Assembly: GCA_031401035.1 (NCBI GenBank)
Contig: JANNRA010000065.1
Span: 1-64,000 of the forward strand
Reading direction: 5' to 3'
Source of the DNA: JANNRA01 sp031401035
GTDB lineage: Bacteria; Desulfobacterota; Binatia; HRBIN30; CADEER01
DNA length: 64,000 bases
The notes beneath the pieces were generated by a model that worked only from the letters and a program-made list of their open reading frames with translations, did not search any database and was not told the origin of the DNA. How positions within the stretch are numbered: the first letter of the stretch is position 1; each line of letters starts with the position of its first letter. Shown here in pieces: positions 1-7,114 of this stretch. The translations under genes and the position numbers were made by a program.

Positions 1-21
1 GCTTACTCGCGCGCACATCGG

Positions 22-36
22 CCCCGCGTAGCGGGG
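22..36 (+). other. Short hairpin before the first gene
   Basis: A perfect inverted repeat with 6-bp G+C arms (CCCCGC / GCGGGG) and a 3-nt loop lies just before the AAGGAG ribosome binding site at 39-44. It could be the end of an upstream terminator or a 5' UTR stem. The window begins too close to decide. Confidence 0.4.
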
Positions 37-51
37 GGAAGGAGAGCAATC

Positions 52-1287
52 ATGTTCAGGCAGCGAGGGCGAATCGGGCTCATGGCTGCGGCATTGGTGG
101 GAGTGCTGGCCGGTGGGGCGGTTGCCGATGTGACGACGGAGCGAAGCGCGTCGATCCTGGTGTTTCCGAAGGTCATTGCCGACGGGACGCGCGACACGAT
201 CATCCAGATTACCAACACCTCCAACTCGATGGTGCACGCGCACTGCTTCTACGTGAACGGCGCGCTGACCTTTCCCGAACTGCCGGCCGGGCCGATCAAT
301 CCGCCGCTGTGGATCGAGGTCGACTTCGACCTCTGGCTCACCAAGCAGCAGCCGACCCACTGGGTCGTCTCGCAGGGCCGTCTGGTCGACGCGACAGACG
401 CGCCGTGCACCAACAACGCGCCGCCGCCGCCCTCCGGCACCATAGGCCAAGCGGACAGCGACCTCTGGCCGAATGGCTTGGCGTGCAACGGCGCCGGGCT
501 GGATCCGGGTCGGGTGCCGCCGGTGGTGGAGTACTTCACCGGTGAGCTGAAGTGCATCGAGGTCGATCCGTCCGGTGCGCCGCTGTCGGGAAACCACCTC
601 AAGGGTGAGGCGACGACGACGACATTCAATGTCTGCGATCCGGTCGGCGGCTGCACGCTGCAGCCCGGCCTCAAGTGCGTAACCAATGCGGACTGCGACG
701 CGTCGATCGCGAACGTGGCGAAGTACAACGCACTCGGCATCATCGGCAACGAGAACAACGACGGCGACCCGGTGCTGTGCCTGGGGGGCGAACCGAGCGA
801 GGCGTGCCCGAACGGGGCAGAGTACGACGCCTGTCCGCAGTTCTGGATCGCCAACCACTTCGCGCAGGGCGCTCCCGCGCCTGCTGCCAGCCAGGGCGAG
901 ACCCAGACCTCTACGGACACGAGTTGGACGATCGTGCCGTGCACACAGAATTTCGAGACCCAGGATCCGGAGACGGTGACGATTTTCATCGAGACCTGGA
1001 ACGAGTTCGAGCAGTCGTTCTCGTCGTTCGCGACCGTGACCTGCTGGGACGAGCTGAGCCTCGACGACATCAACCCGGTGACGTTCAGCTACGAGGCGCT
1101 TGGGACGACCTTCGCGCAGAGCCGCCTGCGCCCGTCGAGCCAGACCCGTGCGAGCTTCATGATGGTCGGCACGGAGGTTCATGCGGAATTCGCGGTGATC
1201 GCCGCGACCGCCGACGTGAATTATCACGTCGAGGGCGCTCGCGCGGAGACCGACCTGATCACCATCCCCTTCGACCAGATCAACTAA
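52..1287 (+). CDS. Secreted protein of unknown function
   Basis: I do not recognise this 411-residue protein. Residues 1-25 look like a Sec signal peptide: two early arginines, an Ala/Leu/Val core and a cut near AVA-DV. The mature part starts with a beta-rich segment and has about a dozen cysteines, mostly paired in short loops, which suggests a disulfide-stabilised exported domain. No catalytic or metal-binding motif stands out. The start is supported by AAGGAG 7 nt upstream. A strong hairpin follows the stop codon directly, so the gene is probably transcribed alone. Confidence 0.8.
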   Translation: MFRQRGRIGLMAAALVGVLAGGAVADVTTERSASILVFPKVIADGTRDTIIQITNTSNSMVHAHCFYVNGALTFPELPAGPINPPLWIEVDFDLWLTKQQPTHWVVSQGRLVDATDAPCTNNAPPPPSGTIGQADSDLWPNGLACNGAGLDPGRVPPVVEYFTGELKCIEVDPSGAPLSGNHLKGEATTTTFNVCDPVGGCTLQPGLKCVTNADCDASIANVAKYNALGIIGNENNDGDPVLCLGGEPSEACPNGAEYDACPQFWIANHFAQGAPAPAASQGETQTSTDTSWTIVPCTQNFETQDPETVTIFIETWNEFEQSFSSFATVTCWDELSLDDINPVTFSYEALGTTFAQSRLRPSSQTRASFMMVGTEVHAEFAVIAATADVNYHVEGARAETDLITIPFDQIN

Positions 1288-1316
1288 CCGGCTGCAGGGC
1301 GGCGCCCTGCAGCCGG
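1288..1316 (+). terminator. Terminator-like hairpin
   Basis: A perfect 13-bp G+C-rich inverted repeat (left arm 1288-1300, right arm 1304-1316) with a 3-nt loop begins on the base after the stop codon at 1287. No T-tract follows, as with most terminator-like hairpins in this window. Confidence 0.6.
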
Positions 1317-1385
1317 CGTTCGGCGGCGCTGGCGCGGCCGTCTCGGCGCCGGCGGGGCGCCGCCGTCCGCATCCGCCCACCCGCG

Positions 1386-1415
1386 TTGACTTCCGCAATA
1401 ACGCACGCTTATACG
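1386..1415 (+). promoter_or_regulatory. Candidate sigma-70 promoter for the Rrf2 gene
   Basis: TTGACT at 1386-1391 is separated by 18 bp from TATACG at 1410-1415, inside an unusually A+T-rich patch of the 317-bp gap between two genes. Transcription would begin near 1422 and give a leader of about 180 nt before the Rrf2 gene. The assignment rests on sequence match only. Confidence 0.4.
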
Positions 1416-1572
1416 AAGGGGTTGCTCCGCTCGGTGCCAGCGTTCGCGCGCACCCGCAGAGGACGCGACGGACGAGGGCACGAACGTGACAGCGGCACAC
1501 CCGGTCGAGCGCCGGGACGGACGGCAGACATGGCGGTGAGCGCGCGCGCCGAGCGCGCTGTCACCCCGCGCC

Positions 1573-1596
1573 GGCGCGCCGGCGCGCCGGCGCGCA
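1573..1596 (+). repeat. Tandem GGCGCGCC octamer
   Basis: Three consecutive copies of the self-complementary octamer GGCGCGCC (the last ending in A) sit 9 nt before the Rrf2 start codon. A further inverted repeat (AGCGCGC 1539-1545 / GCGCGCT 1553-1559) precedes them. They could fold and hide the translation start or form a binding site. No Shine-Dalgarno sequence is visible here. Confidence 0.5.
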
Positions 1597-1604
1597 GCTC
1601 GCTG

Positions 1605-2063
1605 ATGAATGTCGGGCGGCGTGTCGACTACGCCCTGCGCGCGCTCTGCTACCTGGCCGGGCAGGGCGACGAACGCGTCGTCACCTGCACCGAGATCCAG
1701 GCCCGCCAGGATGTGCCGCCGCATTTTCTCTCAAAAATCCTGCGTCGACTGGTCGCCTCCGGCGTCCTCGAGTCGGTGCCCGGGGCGCGCGGCGGCTTTC
1801 GCCTCGGCCGCCCGGCGGAGCGCATCTCGGTGCGCGAGGTCTACGAGTGCATCGAGGGACAGCTGACCCTGATCGAATGCGTCGATCGCGCCAACGACTT
1901 CTGCTGCTTCGCCTCCGTCTGTGCCCAGCGCGACGTCTGGCGTGGCGCGCAAGCGGTGTTGCTCGATTATCTCGATGGCGTCAGCGTGCGTCAGATCGCC
2001 GACCGCTCCGGCCTGGTGGCGCGGCTGGCGGCGGCCCCGAACGGCTCGGCATCCCGCCCCTGA
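1605..2063 (+). CDS. Rrf2 family transcriptional regulator
   Basis: A DNA-binding regulator of the Rrf2 family (IscR, NsrR, RirA), 152 residues, the usual length. An N-terminal winged helix-turn-helix covers about residues 5-75, with the family hallmarks YALRAL near the start and GARGGFRL in the wing. The cysteines C92, C100, C101 and C106 occupy the region where IscR/NsrR bind an Fe-S cluster, so sensing of iron-sulfur status, redox or NO is likely. I chose ATG 1605 because family members begin a few residues before the YALRAL helix; the frame stays open far upstream. The ferredoxin gene starts 22 nt after its stop, suggesting an operon. Confidence 0.88.
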   Translation: MNVGRRVDYALRALCYLAGQGDERVVTCTEIQARQDVPPHFLSKILRRLVASGVLESVPGARGGFRLGRPAERISVREVYECIEGQLTLIECVDRANDFCCFASVCAQRDVWRGAQAVLLDYLDGVSVRQIADRSGLVARLAAAPNGSASRP

Positions 2064-2085
2064 GGCGGCGTTTCAAGGAGGACCG

Positions 2086-2439
<354 letters not shown>

Positions 2440-2447
2440 GGCCCGCG

Positions 2448-2472
2448 CCGCCGCCGCGGGCCGCGGCGGCGG
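2448..2472 (+). terminator. G+C hairpin between the ferredoxin gene and purU
   Basis: Twelve-bp arms made only of G and C (2448-2459 and 2461-2472) are nearly contiguous and could fold into a very stable stem between the ferredoxin stop and purU. It may end or attenuate transcription. No T-tract is present. Confidence 0.45.
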
Positions 2473-2491
2473 ACACCCCGGCGGTACCGCA

Positions 2492-3376
2492 ATGACAGCC
2501 CCGGCGCAGAACCTGGCGGTCGTCTCGGTCATCGGCCGCGACCAGAAGGGCGTCGTCGCGCGCATCTCGACCTATCTGGCGTCGTGCGACACGAACATCG
2601 AGGACATCGAGCAACGCGTCGTCGAGGGGCTGTTCATCATGACGATGGTGGTGGATCTCGGCGAGGTCTCCCTGTCGCTCGACCAACTCATTCTCGGTCT
2701 CAAGCAGATCGGCACCGAGATGCAGCTCGAGGTCTCGGTGCGCCTGCACGGCGAACGCCTGCCGAAGCGGATCGCGCTGCTGGTCAGCCGCGAGCCGCAC
2801 TGCCTGCGGCAACTGATCGCCGATCGCGCCGCCGGCCTGATCGCCGGCGACTTCGTCGCCGTGCTCTCGAACCATGAGGTGCTGCGCCCGATCGCCGAGG
2901 AGGCGGGTATTCCGTTCGAATGGATGCCTGCGACGGACAAAGCGGCGCACATGGCCTTCCTGCTCGACCGCCTGCGCGAGCTGCGGCCCGATCTGGTGGT
3001 GCTTGCCCGCTATATGCAGGTCGTCACCCCGGAACTGGTGGTGCAGTTCCGCAATCGGATCATCAACATTCATCCCTCGCTGCTGCCCTACCACCCGGGC
3101 GCCAACGCCTATAAGCAGGCCTTCGAGGAGGGCTGTCGCGTTTCCGGGTGTACGGCGCACTTCGTCACCGAGCAACTCGATCAGGGGCCGGTGATCCTGC
3201 AGGACGTCTTCCACCTGCGGGTCGGCGAGGACTCCCTCGAGGACGTCAAGAAGCGCGGCCAGGAGCTGGAAGGGAAGGTGCTCTCGCAAGCCGTGCAGCT
3301 CTTCGCCTCCGACCAACTGGTGGTGAAGGACAAAAAGGTCATCTTCCGGCCCGGTCATCTGTCCGGCGCGGCCTGA
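2492..3376 (+). CDS. purU: Formyltetrahydrofolate deformylase
   Basis: Hydrolyses 10-formyl-tetrahydrofolate to formate and tetrahydrofolate in the cytoplasm, balancing one-carbon pools and supplying formate. At 294 residues it has the PurU layout: an N-terminal ACT regulatory domain (about 8-85, starting VVSVIGRDQKGVVARIS) and a C-terminal formyl-transferase fold (about 92-280). The catalytic motif INIHPSLLP with its Asn and His and the Asp in FVTEQLDQGPV are all present, as in PurN/PurU enzymes. The ACT domain separates it from PurN, which lacks one. No clear Shine-Dalgarno precedes ATG 2492. Confidence 0.93.
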   Translation: MTAPAQNLAVVSVIGRDQKGVVARISTYLASCDTNIEDIEQRVVEGLFIMTMVVDLGEVSLSLDQLILGLKQIGTEMQLEVSVRLHGERLPKRIALLVSREPHCLRQLIADRAAGLIAGDFVAVLSNHEVLRPIAEEAGIPFEWMPATDKAAHMAFLLDRLRELRPDLVVLARYMQVVTPELVVQFRNRIINIHPSLLPYHPGANAYKQAFEEGCRVSGCTAHFVTEQLDQGPVILQDVFHLRVGEDSLEDVKKRGQELEGKVLSQAVQLFASDQLVVKDKKVIFRPGHLSGAA

Positions 3377-3410
3377 TTTCTCCCTTGAGCCACCGAGTAT
3401 CGACTGCCAT

Positions 3411-3716
3411 ATGAATAGCATGCCTGAACACAGCGCCCTGGGCGCCGCCGTCACCGTGCCGGATGCGTCGCCGACCCTGGCGGCGCGCGGCTTCTTCCGC
3501 CGCGTCTTCGATCGCTGGCGGCGCGGTGCTCACGCGGTCGGCGTCGTGCAGACGCGCGGCATCATGTTCGGCATCTATCTTTTCGTCGTCGTGCCGACCG
3601 GCGTCCTGATGCGCCTGTTCCGCGATCCGATGCACCTGCGCCGGCCCGAACGCAGCAACTGGACGCCCGCCAACCAGAACGCCCGCACCATCGAGTCGGC
3701 GCGGCAGCAGTTCTAG
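3411..3716 (+). CDS. Small single-span membrane protein
   Basis: A 101-residue protein with one hydrophobic segment (about residues 51-68, IMFGIYLFVVVPTGVLMRLF), a basic N-terminal half and a polar tail ending in QQF. The pattern of a short hydrophobic helix followed by RLFxDP and a basic patch resembles small membrane proteins often found beside carbamoyltransferase or SxtJ-like genes, but I cannot name a function. The gene lies between purU and era on the same strand. ATG 3420 is an alternative start. No ribosome binding site is obvious. Confidence 0.65.
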   Translation: MNSMPEHSALGAAVTVPDASPTLAARGFFRRVFDRWRRGAHAVGVVQTRGIMFGIYLFVVVPTGVLMRLFRDPMHLRRPERSNWTPANQNARTIESARQQF

Positions 3717-3720
3717 GGTC

Positions 3721-4638
3721 GTGACGGACCCTCTGTTCGGCGACGATCTGCCGCCCGGCCACCGCTCCGGATTCGTCAGCATCGTCGGCCGCCCGAACGC
3801 CGGCAAGTCGACGCTGCTCAACCGCGTCCTCGGCCGCAAGATTGCCGCGGTAACACCGAAGCCGCAGACGACGCGCCGCCGCCTGCTCGGCATCAAGACC
3901 CTCGAGCAGGCGCAGATCCTCTTCCTCGACACGCCCGGGATCCACAAGGCGCGCGACGTCATGAACGAGCGCATGGTGGAGCGCGCCTGGGCGACGCTGG
4001 CCGAGGGCGACGTCGTGTTGTGGGTCGTCGATGCGACGCAGGGTCTCAGCGGCGCCGACCGCGAGATCGGTCCCCGGCTGTTGGCGGGGCGGGCGCAGGT
4101 GGTGGTGGCGCTGAACAAGATCGACGCGGTCGACAAGCCGTCCCTGCTGCCGGTGATGGCGGCGATCGCGGCCCTCCTGCCCGCACGCGAGATCGTGCCG
4201 ATCAGCGCGCTGGCGGGCGAGCATGTGGAGGACCTGCTCGGCGTGCTCATCGCCCGCCTCCCCGAAGGGCCGCGCTTCTACCCGGCCGACGAACTCACCG
4301 ACGAGCCGGAGCGCGCCATTGCCGCCGAAATCGTGCGCGAGAAGGCGATGATGGAGACCCGCGACGAGATCCCCTACGCGGTGGCGGTCAGCGTCGATGC
4401 CTTCGAAGAGAAGCCCGAGAAGGGCCTGGTGGTGGTCAGCGCCACCCTGCACGTCGCGCGCGAGTCGCAGAAGCCGATCCTGGTCGGGCATCGCGGCGCG
4501 CGCATCAAGAAGATCGGCCAGGCGGCGCGCGTCGAGCTCGAGGAGTTTCTCGGCACCCGCGTCTATCTCGAGCTCTTCGTGCGCGTGCAGGACGACTGGA
4601 ACAAGCACGTCGCGCGGCTGCGTGATTTCGGGCTCTGA
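3721..4638 (+). CDS. era: GTPase Era
   Basis: Ribosome-associated GTPase that binds the 3' end of 16S rRNA and helps 30S maturation. In the 305 residues, an N-terminal G domain shows G1 GRPNAGKS, G3 DTPGI and G4 NKID. A C-terminal KH RNA-binding domain (about 210-295) shows the typical GARIKKIGQAARVELEEFLG stretch. The start is GTG 3721, four bases after the preceding stop. The der gene follows after 3 nt, so the two ribosome-assembly GTPases are transcribed and probably translated together. Confidence 0.95.
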   Translation: MTDPLFGDDLPPGHRSGFVSIVGRPNAGKSTLLNRVLGRKIAAVTPKPQTTRRRLLGIKTLEQAQILFLDTPGIHKARDVMNERMVERAWATLAEGDVVLWVVDATQGLSGADREIGPRLLAGRAQVVVALNKIDAVDKPSLLPVMAAIAALLPAREIVPISALAGEHVEDLLGVLIARLPEGPRFYPADELTDEPERAIAAEIVREKAMMETRDEIPYAVAVSVDAFEEKPEKGLVVVSATLHVARESQKPILVGHRGARIKKIGQAARVELEEFLGTRVYLELFVRVQDDWNKHVARLRDFGL

Positions 4639-4641
4639 TCG

Positions 4642-6096
4642 ATGGCCGCGCCGCGCTCCGCCCACCGCCCGGCCGCCGCGCGCCGTCCGGTGCATGGTCC
4701 AACCGACGCGCCGCTGCCGCGCGCCGAGGAAATCGAGCGTCTGCCGGTGGTGGCCCTGGTGGGGCGCCCCAATACCGGCAAGTCGACGCTCTTCAACCGC
4801 CTGACGCGCTCGCGCCGCGCCCTGGTCGCGCCGACACCGGGGGTGACCCGCGACCGCAACATCGCCGTGGCGCGCTGGGATGAGCGGCGCTTCCTGGTCG
4901 TCGACACCGGCGGCTTCGAAGCCGACGAGCACGAGGAACTGAGCCAGGCCGTGCGCCAGCAGGCGCTGGTGGCGGCGGGCGCCGCCGACGTCGTGGTGGC
5001 GGTCCTCGACGGGCGCGCCGGCGTCAATCCGCTCGACCAGATGTTGATCGAGCGGCTGCGCGGCCTGCGCCAGCCGGTGCTGGTGGCGATCAACAAGATC
5101 GACACCGTCAAGCACGGCGACCTCGTGCACGAGTTTCACGTCCTTGGCTTCGATCCGCTGTACCCGATTTCGGCCGAGCACGGCATCGGCATCGACGATC
5201 TCCTCGAGGCGGTACTGACACGCCTGCCGGAGCGCGAGCCGCTGTCCGAGAGCGTCGACGGCGAGGCGCCGACGGCGATCGCCATCATCGGCCGGCCGAA
5301 CGTCGGCAAGTCGTCGTTGCTCAACCGTATGGTCGGCTTCGATCGGGCTATCGTCAGCGCCGTGGCGGGCACCACGCGCGACGCCCTCGACACGCCGGTG
5401 CGGCACGGGGCGCGCGAGTACCTGCTGGTCGACACCGCCGGAGTGCGGCGGCGGCCGAAGGTGCAGGAACACATTGAGCGCGCCAGCGTCGTGCGCGCCC
5501 TGCGCGCCCTCGAGCGCGCCGAGCTGGCGCTGCTGGTCGTCGATGCGGTGGAGGGCATGACCGAACAGGACGCGCGCGTCGCCGGCTACGCCTGGGAGCG
5601 CGGCCGCGGGCTGCTGCTGCTGGTCAACAAGTGGGACGTCGCGCCGGCAGAGTCGAAGGACGCCAAGGCGTTCGAGGCCTACATCGACCAGCGCTACCCG
5701 AGCCTGGCGGTGGTGCCGAAGATGTTCATCTCCGCCCGCACCGGCCGCAATGTCGAGCGCATCTGGGCCGCCATAGACCGGCTCGCGGCGGCGCACCGCG
5801 TGCATCTGCCGACGGCGCGGATCAACGCGGTCATCGAGCGGGCGGGGCGGCTGCAACAGCCACCGATGGTCAAGGGACTGCGGCCGAAGTTGTTCTACGC
5901 CACCCAGACCGCGACCGCGCCGCCGACGGTCACCGTCTTCTGCAATGGTCCCGAGCGCATCGCCGTGTCCTACGAGCGCTTCCTGCTCAACCAGTTGCGG
6001 GCCGAGTTCGGTCTCGAGGGCACGCCGCTGCGCCTGCGCTTCCGCGCCCGGCCGCGCGAGGATGTCGGCGCGCGGCGCGCCAAGCGCAAGAAATAG
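4642..6096 (+). CDS. der: GTPase Der, double G domain
   Basis: Essential GTPase for 50S ribosomal subunit assembly, 484 residues. Two consecutive G domains are seen: the first with GRPNTGKS, DTGGF and NKID (about 34-200), the second with GRPNVGKSS, DTAGV and NKWD (about 208-380). A KH-like C-terminal domain follows, ending in a basic tail (ARRAKRKK). About 30 residues of basic N-terminal extension precede the first G domain, so a later start is possible, but ATG 4642 lies 3 nt after the era stop and suits coupled translation. Confidence 0.95.
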   Translation: MAAPRSAHRPAAARRPVHGPTDAPLPRAEEIERLPVVALVGRPNTGKSTLFNRLTRSRRALVAPTPGVTRDRNIAVARWDERRFLVVDTGGFEADEHEELSQAVRQQALVAAGAADVVVAVLDGRAGVNPLDQMLIERLRGLRQPVLVAINKIDTVKHGDLVHEFHVLGFDPLYPISAEHGIGIDDLLEAVLTRLPEREPLSESVDGEAPTAIAIIGRPNVGKSSLLNRMVGFDRAIVSAVAGTTRDALDTPVRHGAREYLLVDTAGVRRRPKVQEHIERASVVRALRALERAELALLVVDAVEGMTEQDARVAGYAWERGRGLLLLVNKWDVAPAESKDAKAFEAYIDQRYPSLAVVPKMFISARTGRNVERIWAAIDRLAAAHRVHLPTARINAVIERAGRLQQPPMVKGLRPKLFYATQTATAPPTVTVFCNGPERIAVSYERFLLNQLRAEFGLEGTPLRLRFRARPREDVGARRAKRKK

Positions 6097-6258
6097 TGCC
6101 GGCGCGCGACAGGCTGCACGGCCCAGAGCAGGTCGGCCGGGTGCAGGCCGGCGAGGCCGCCCGTGCGCCGGCCACTCGGGCTGCGCACCGCTTCGACGAG
6201 CAGGACCTCGTGCTATCGCTCTTCCTTCCGCCACCGAAGTGCTACAAGAGGAGCCGAC

Positions 6259-7050
6259 GTGTCGGAATCAAGCGGAGAGCGGAAGCCGGGCAGCAGCCAG
6301 GGGAGTCGGATGCGGACGCTGACCGTTGCGTCGTACAACGTGCATCGTTGCATCGGCCGCGACGGGCGCTGTGATCCGGCCCGGGTGGCGCGCGTCATCC
6401 AGGAACTCGACGCCGACCTGGTGGCGCTGCAGGAGGTCGACTTCCGCTACCACGTGCGACAGGGGGTCGATCAGTTGCGCGTTCTCGCCGACGCCACCGG
6501 CCACATCAGCGTCTGGGGGCCGGTGCTCTACGCGGGGCGCGGCCAGTACGGCAACGGCCTGCTCACCCGGCACGAAGTGCTCGAGGTGCGCGGCATCGAT
6601 CTGAGCGTGCCGCGCTACCAGCGGCGCGGCGCGCTCGACGTCGACCTCGACGTGCACGGCACGCGCGTACGCGTCATCGCCGCCCACCTCGGCCTGGGAC
6701 TGGCGGAGCGCGAGAAACAGGTGCGCCGTCTGCTCGAGGCCATCGGCGATCAGGGCGATACGCCGCTCATACTGCTCGGCGACTTCAACGAATGGCGCCC
6801 GCCGAGCGCGCCGCTGCGCCGCCTGCACCGCCGCCTCGGCCGGACTCCCGGCGTGCGCTCCTTCCCCTCCGCGTTTCCAGTCCTGGCCCTCGACCGCATC
6901 TGGGTACAGCCGCGGCACGCGCTGGTCGCCCTCGACGTGCACTCCACTCAGCGCGCCCGCCGCGCCTCGGACCACCTGCCGATCCGCGCCGTCATCGGCG
7001 GCCTCTGGGATCGCCGCCCCGGCCGCGCCACCGCGCGCCGCTCGGCGTAG
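6259..7050 (+). CDS. Endonuclease/exonuclease/phosphatase family hydrolase
   Basis: A metal-dependent phosphodiesterase of the EEP fold (DNase I, exonuclease III, inositol phosphatase superfamily). Seen motifs are SYNVHR at the N-terminus, LQEVD for the metal-binding Glu, LLGDFNEW with the catalytic Asp/Asn, and SDHLPI near the C-terminus. The substrate cannot be told; relatives act on nucleic acids, phospholipids or sphingolipids. I chose GTG 6259 because AGAGGAG lies 5 nt upstream (6247-6253). ATG 6310 is the first methionine before the conserved core and is the alternative. No signal peptide is evident. Confidence 0.85.
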   Translation: MSESSGERKPGSSQGSRMRTLTVASYNVHRCIGRDGRCDPARVARVIQELDADLVALQEVDFRYHVRQGVDQLRVLADATGHISVWGPVLYAGRGQYGNGLLTRHEVLEVRGIDLSVPRYQRRGALDVDLDVHGTRVRVIAAHLGLGLAEREKQVRRLLEAIGDQGDTPLILLGDFNEWRPPSAPLRRLHRRLGRTPGVRSFPSAFPVLALDRIWVQPRHALVALDVHSTQRARRASDHLPIRAVIGGLWDRRPGRATARRSA

Positions 7051-7114
7051 CGCGCCGCCGCGAACCCGTCGCGGGCGACGCCGGGGTGGCAATAGCGCGT
7101 TCGCCTGCCTAGCC

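Noticed and set aside
3562..6234. 890-codon minus-strand frame opposite era and der
   Set aside because: Composition shadow of two certain GTPase genes.
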